Part shown: in pieces, positions 23,169 through 24,881 of the stretch
How positions within the stretch are numbered: the stretch's first letter is position 1
How the letters are laid out: every line of letters begins with the position of its first letter
NCBI GenBank assembly: GCA_964446295.1
Contig: CAYUNR010000019.1
Location: forward strand, 1-24,881
Length of the DNA stretch: 24,881 nt
DNA from: CAITNM01 sp964446295
GTDB taxonomy: Bacteria; Pseudomonadota; Alphaproteobacteria; Paracaedibacterales; CAITNM01
Reading direction: 5' to 3'
Program-made: the position numbers and the translations under genes
Notes under the pieces: model-generated
Seen by the model: the letters and a program-made list of their open reading frames with translations, nothing else
Told to the model about the DNA's origin: nothing
Databases searched by the model: none

Positions 23169-24881
23169 TTACGCGGGTGGTGCTGGTAATTTTGCGACCA
23201 GGCGAATAGAAACTGCCAGATCTTCAAGCTGAAAGTGTGGTCTGATATAGGCAACTGATGTATATGAACCAGGCTGCCCAGGAACTTCAAATACATCAAT
23301 TCTTGCTTCACGAAGTGGATACTTTGCTTTAACCTCTTGAGGGGCTCCGTCGTTTAACAATACATATTGCGCAATCCATGTGTTTAGATAATGAGAAACA
23401 TTATCTTTTGTCATGAAGCTTCCAACTTTATCACGCATAATAACTTTGATGTAATGAGCAAACCGTGAAGCAGCTAATATGTATGGAAGCCTTGCTGAAA
23501 GGTTTGCATTTGCTGTAGCGTCATCAAGATTATATTTCTTTGGCTTCTGAGAAGTTTGCCCACCAAAGAATGCTGCGTAGTCAGTTCCTTTGCAATGACA
23601 TAAAGAAATAAATCCGTTGTCGCTTAATTCTTTTTCACGACGATCCGTAATGCTAACTTCTGTTGGACATTTAAGAGCAACGTCTCCATCTGGTGTTTTG
23701 AATGTGTAAGGAGGCAATCCTTCAACAATACCACCGCCTTCAACGCCACGGATAGCGGCTGTCCAGCGATATAAGCTAAACGCATTACACATGCGCTCAG
23801 CTAGAACGAATGCCGCATTACCCCAACAGAAAAGATTACTGTCAGCCATGCCTACATCTTCTTTGAAATTCAAACCTTCAACAGGAGATGTATCTGGACC
23901 ATAAGGTAGGCGCATTAGAACGCGTGGTAACACTAAGCTCACATAACGAGAATCTGGAGCACTCCTAAAACTGTGCCATTTTACTAACTCTAAGCTATCC
24001 ATTACTTTACTTAAATCTCTTGGAACGCCTAAGTGCTCGAAGCTATCTAAGTCAAAAAGCATAGGATGTGCAGCGCTTATAAATGGTGCATGTGCAGCTG
24101 CGGCAACACCTGAGATTTTTTCAAGCAAGTCCATATCCATAGGAGATCTGCCAAATTCGAAATCACCAACCAAACAAGAATATGGATGTCCACCAAAGGT
24201 TCCGTATTCTTCTTCATAAACTTTTTTGAATAATTGGCTTTGGTCAAATTCAACTGCTTTATCTAGGTCATTTTGCAATTCTTGACGAGAAAGGTTCATC
24301 AACCTTAATTTTAAGTGTTCACCTGTTTCGGCTTTGTACACTAAGTAAGACAATCCTCTCCAAGATCCTTCTAACTTTAGAAAATCTGGATGATGCATGA
24401 TTTCATTAAGTTGACTGGTCAAAAGGTTATCAATGCGGTCCATATGATACGCTAGATAATGTCCAAGTAGTGTTGGTGCATTTTCGTCAGGCGTTGCAAT
24501 CTGCGTTAAAAATTCCTTTAAAATATTTAAGACGATTGGTTTTTGTGATTCATCACGAACCATTTTACCTTCACTCAACAATTTATCGAGATCAGCACCT
24601 GTACCAGCAGCAATTTGATCTGCTAGTGCTTTTTGTTTTGCAGCATCTCCCATTAAATCAGAAAGCATTGCAGCAAGTGCATCATTACCATCAAGCTTAT
24701 TCATTAAATCTTTTAAGTGACAGCGTGAATCATACAGCGTACTTAAATCATCAACTCTTTTGACAATGTTTAATGGCTCAAAATCTTCTATGGAACTGAA
24801 AAATAGCTCAAGAGAAGTTTCAGTTTTGTCCGCTCCTAATTTGTAGGGAACAGTAATTGCCAAGCGTGGCTTGATAGATTC
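23169..24881 (-). CDS. tssB-tssC: T6SS sheath: TssB-TssC fusion (5' end outside window)
   Basis: The frame is open from 24881 to the stop at 23169 (571 codons), so its start lies beyond the window. The first about 90 residues are the C-terminal half of TssB/VipA: SIKPRLAITVP, ETSLELFFSSIEDFEP, then a helix with VDDLSTLYDSRCHLKDLMNK and LDGND. After a short linker (AAGTGAD) begins a full TssC/VipB: LLSEGKMVRDESQK, QLNEIMHHPDFLKLEGSWRG, HAPFISAAHP, PTEVSITDRREKEL, GFISLCHCKGTDYAAFFG, RFAHYIKVIMRD and the C-terminal YPLREARIDVFEV. TssB and TssC are normally separate genes. No stop separates them here. An internal ATG (24563) with GAAGG upstream could yield a slightly shortened TssC. The contractile sheath acts in the cytoplasm to drive the Hcp tube. 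Confidence 0.85.
   Translation of the reverse strand, partial: ESIKPRLAITVPYKLGADKTETSLELFFSSIEDFEPLNIVKRVDDLSTLYDSRCHLKDLMNKLDGNDALAAMLSDLMGDAAKQKALADQIAAGTGADLDKLLSEGKMVRDESQKPIVLNILKEFLTQIATPDENAPTLLGHYLAYHMDRIDNLLTSQLNEIMHHPDFLKLEGSWRGLSYLVYKAETGEHLKLRLMNLSRQELQNDLDKAVEFDQSQLFKKVYEEEYGTFGGHPYSCLVGDFEFGRSPMDMDLLEKISGVAAAAHAPFISAAHPMLFDLDSFEHLGVPRDLSKVMDSLELVKWHSFRSAPDSRYVSLVLPRVLMRLPYGPDTSPVEGLNFKEDVGMADSNLFCWGNAAFVLAERMCNAFSLYRWTAAIRGVEGGGIVEGLPPYTFKTPDGDVALKCPTEVSITDRREKELSDNGFISLCHCKGTDYAAFFGGQTSQKPKKYNLDDATANANLSARLPYILAASRFAHYIKVIMRDKVGSFMTKDNVSHYLNTWIAQYVLLNDGAPQEVKAKYPLREARIDVFEVPGQPGSYTSVAYIRPHFQLEDLAVSIRLVAKLPAPPA

Overview
The window looks like part of a chromosome from an AT-rich alphaproteobacterium, probably an intracellular or host-associated lineage (Holosporales/Rickettsiales-like). 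This placement rests on protein resemblance, not on a search. The supports are an alphaproteobacterial-type isocitrate dehydrogenase with a C-terminal extension, a TIGR02300-type CxxC protein, a CHCC zinc-finger protein of the complex I type, mitochondrial-like NuoB and M16 peptidase, and an NDUFAF5-like protein. Coding density is very high. Several convergent neighbours touch or overlap at their stop codons (3004-3007, 8004/8007, 21627/21628). I see no rRNA, IS element, prophage or CRISPR array, and no gene-free stretch longer than about 200 bp.

Layout from left to right. 1-1168 (-) is a partial icd. 1367-3007 (+) is a secreted protein with an LHH/HNH-nuclease-like core and a long disordered basic tail. 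3004-7681 (-) is a mixed run read flgB, flgC, rubrerythrin, hisS, CHCC zinc finger, ygfZ and a MotA/TolQ/ExbB-family channel protein. csrA (7762, +) is divergent from flgB. nuoA, nuoB and a small exported protein (8007-9348, -) follow, without nuoC. fmt and the RNase J gene (9479-12085, +) come next, then mscS-like and DUF3501 genes (12168-13864, -). A GTG-started CxxC/CxxC gene (+) converges on truA, sharing a bidirectional terminator, with tRNA-Lys(TTT) upstream of truA. 15355-21627 (+) is one compact run: RND periplasmic adaptor, RND permease, an NDUFAF5-like protein without the SAM-binding glycine motif, and an M16 peptidase. 21628-24881 (-) is a type VI secretion (T6SS) operon running in from the right edge: sheath gene, hcp, tssE and a small helical protein.

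The most striking observation is the sheath gene. The frame open from 24881 to 23169 reads through the C-terminal half of TssB (VipA) straight into a complete TssC (VipB) with no stop, so this T6SS appears to use a fused TssB-TssC sheath protein. The second is the Sec-signal-bearing LHH-like putative nuclease with its low-complexity tail, a candidate host- or competitor-directed effector. The third is the NDUFAF5-like protein that lost its cofactor loop while the NuoB it would be expected to serve is intact. The T6SS operon ends in an unrecognised 112-residue protein with a FliT/FlgN-like pattern where tssF would often be found.
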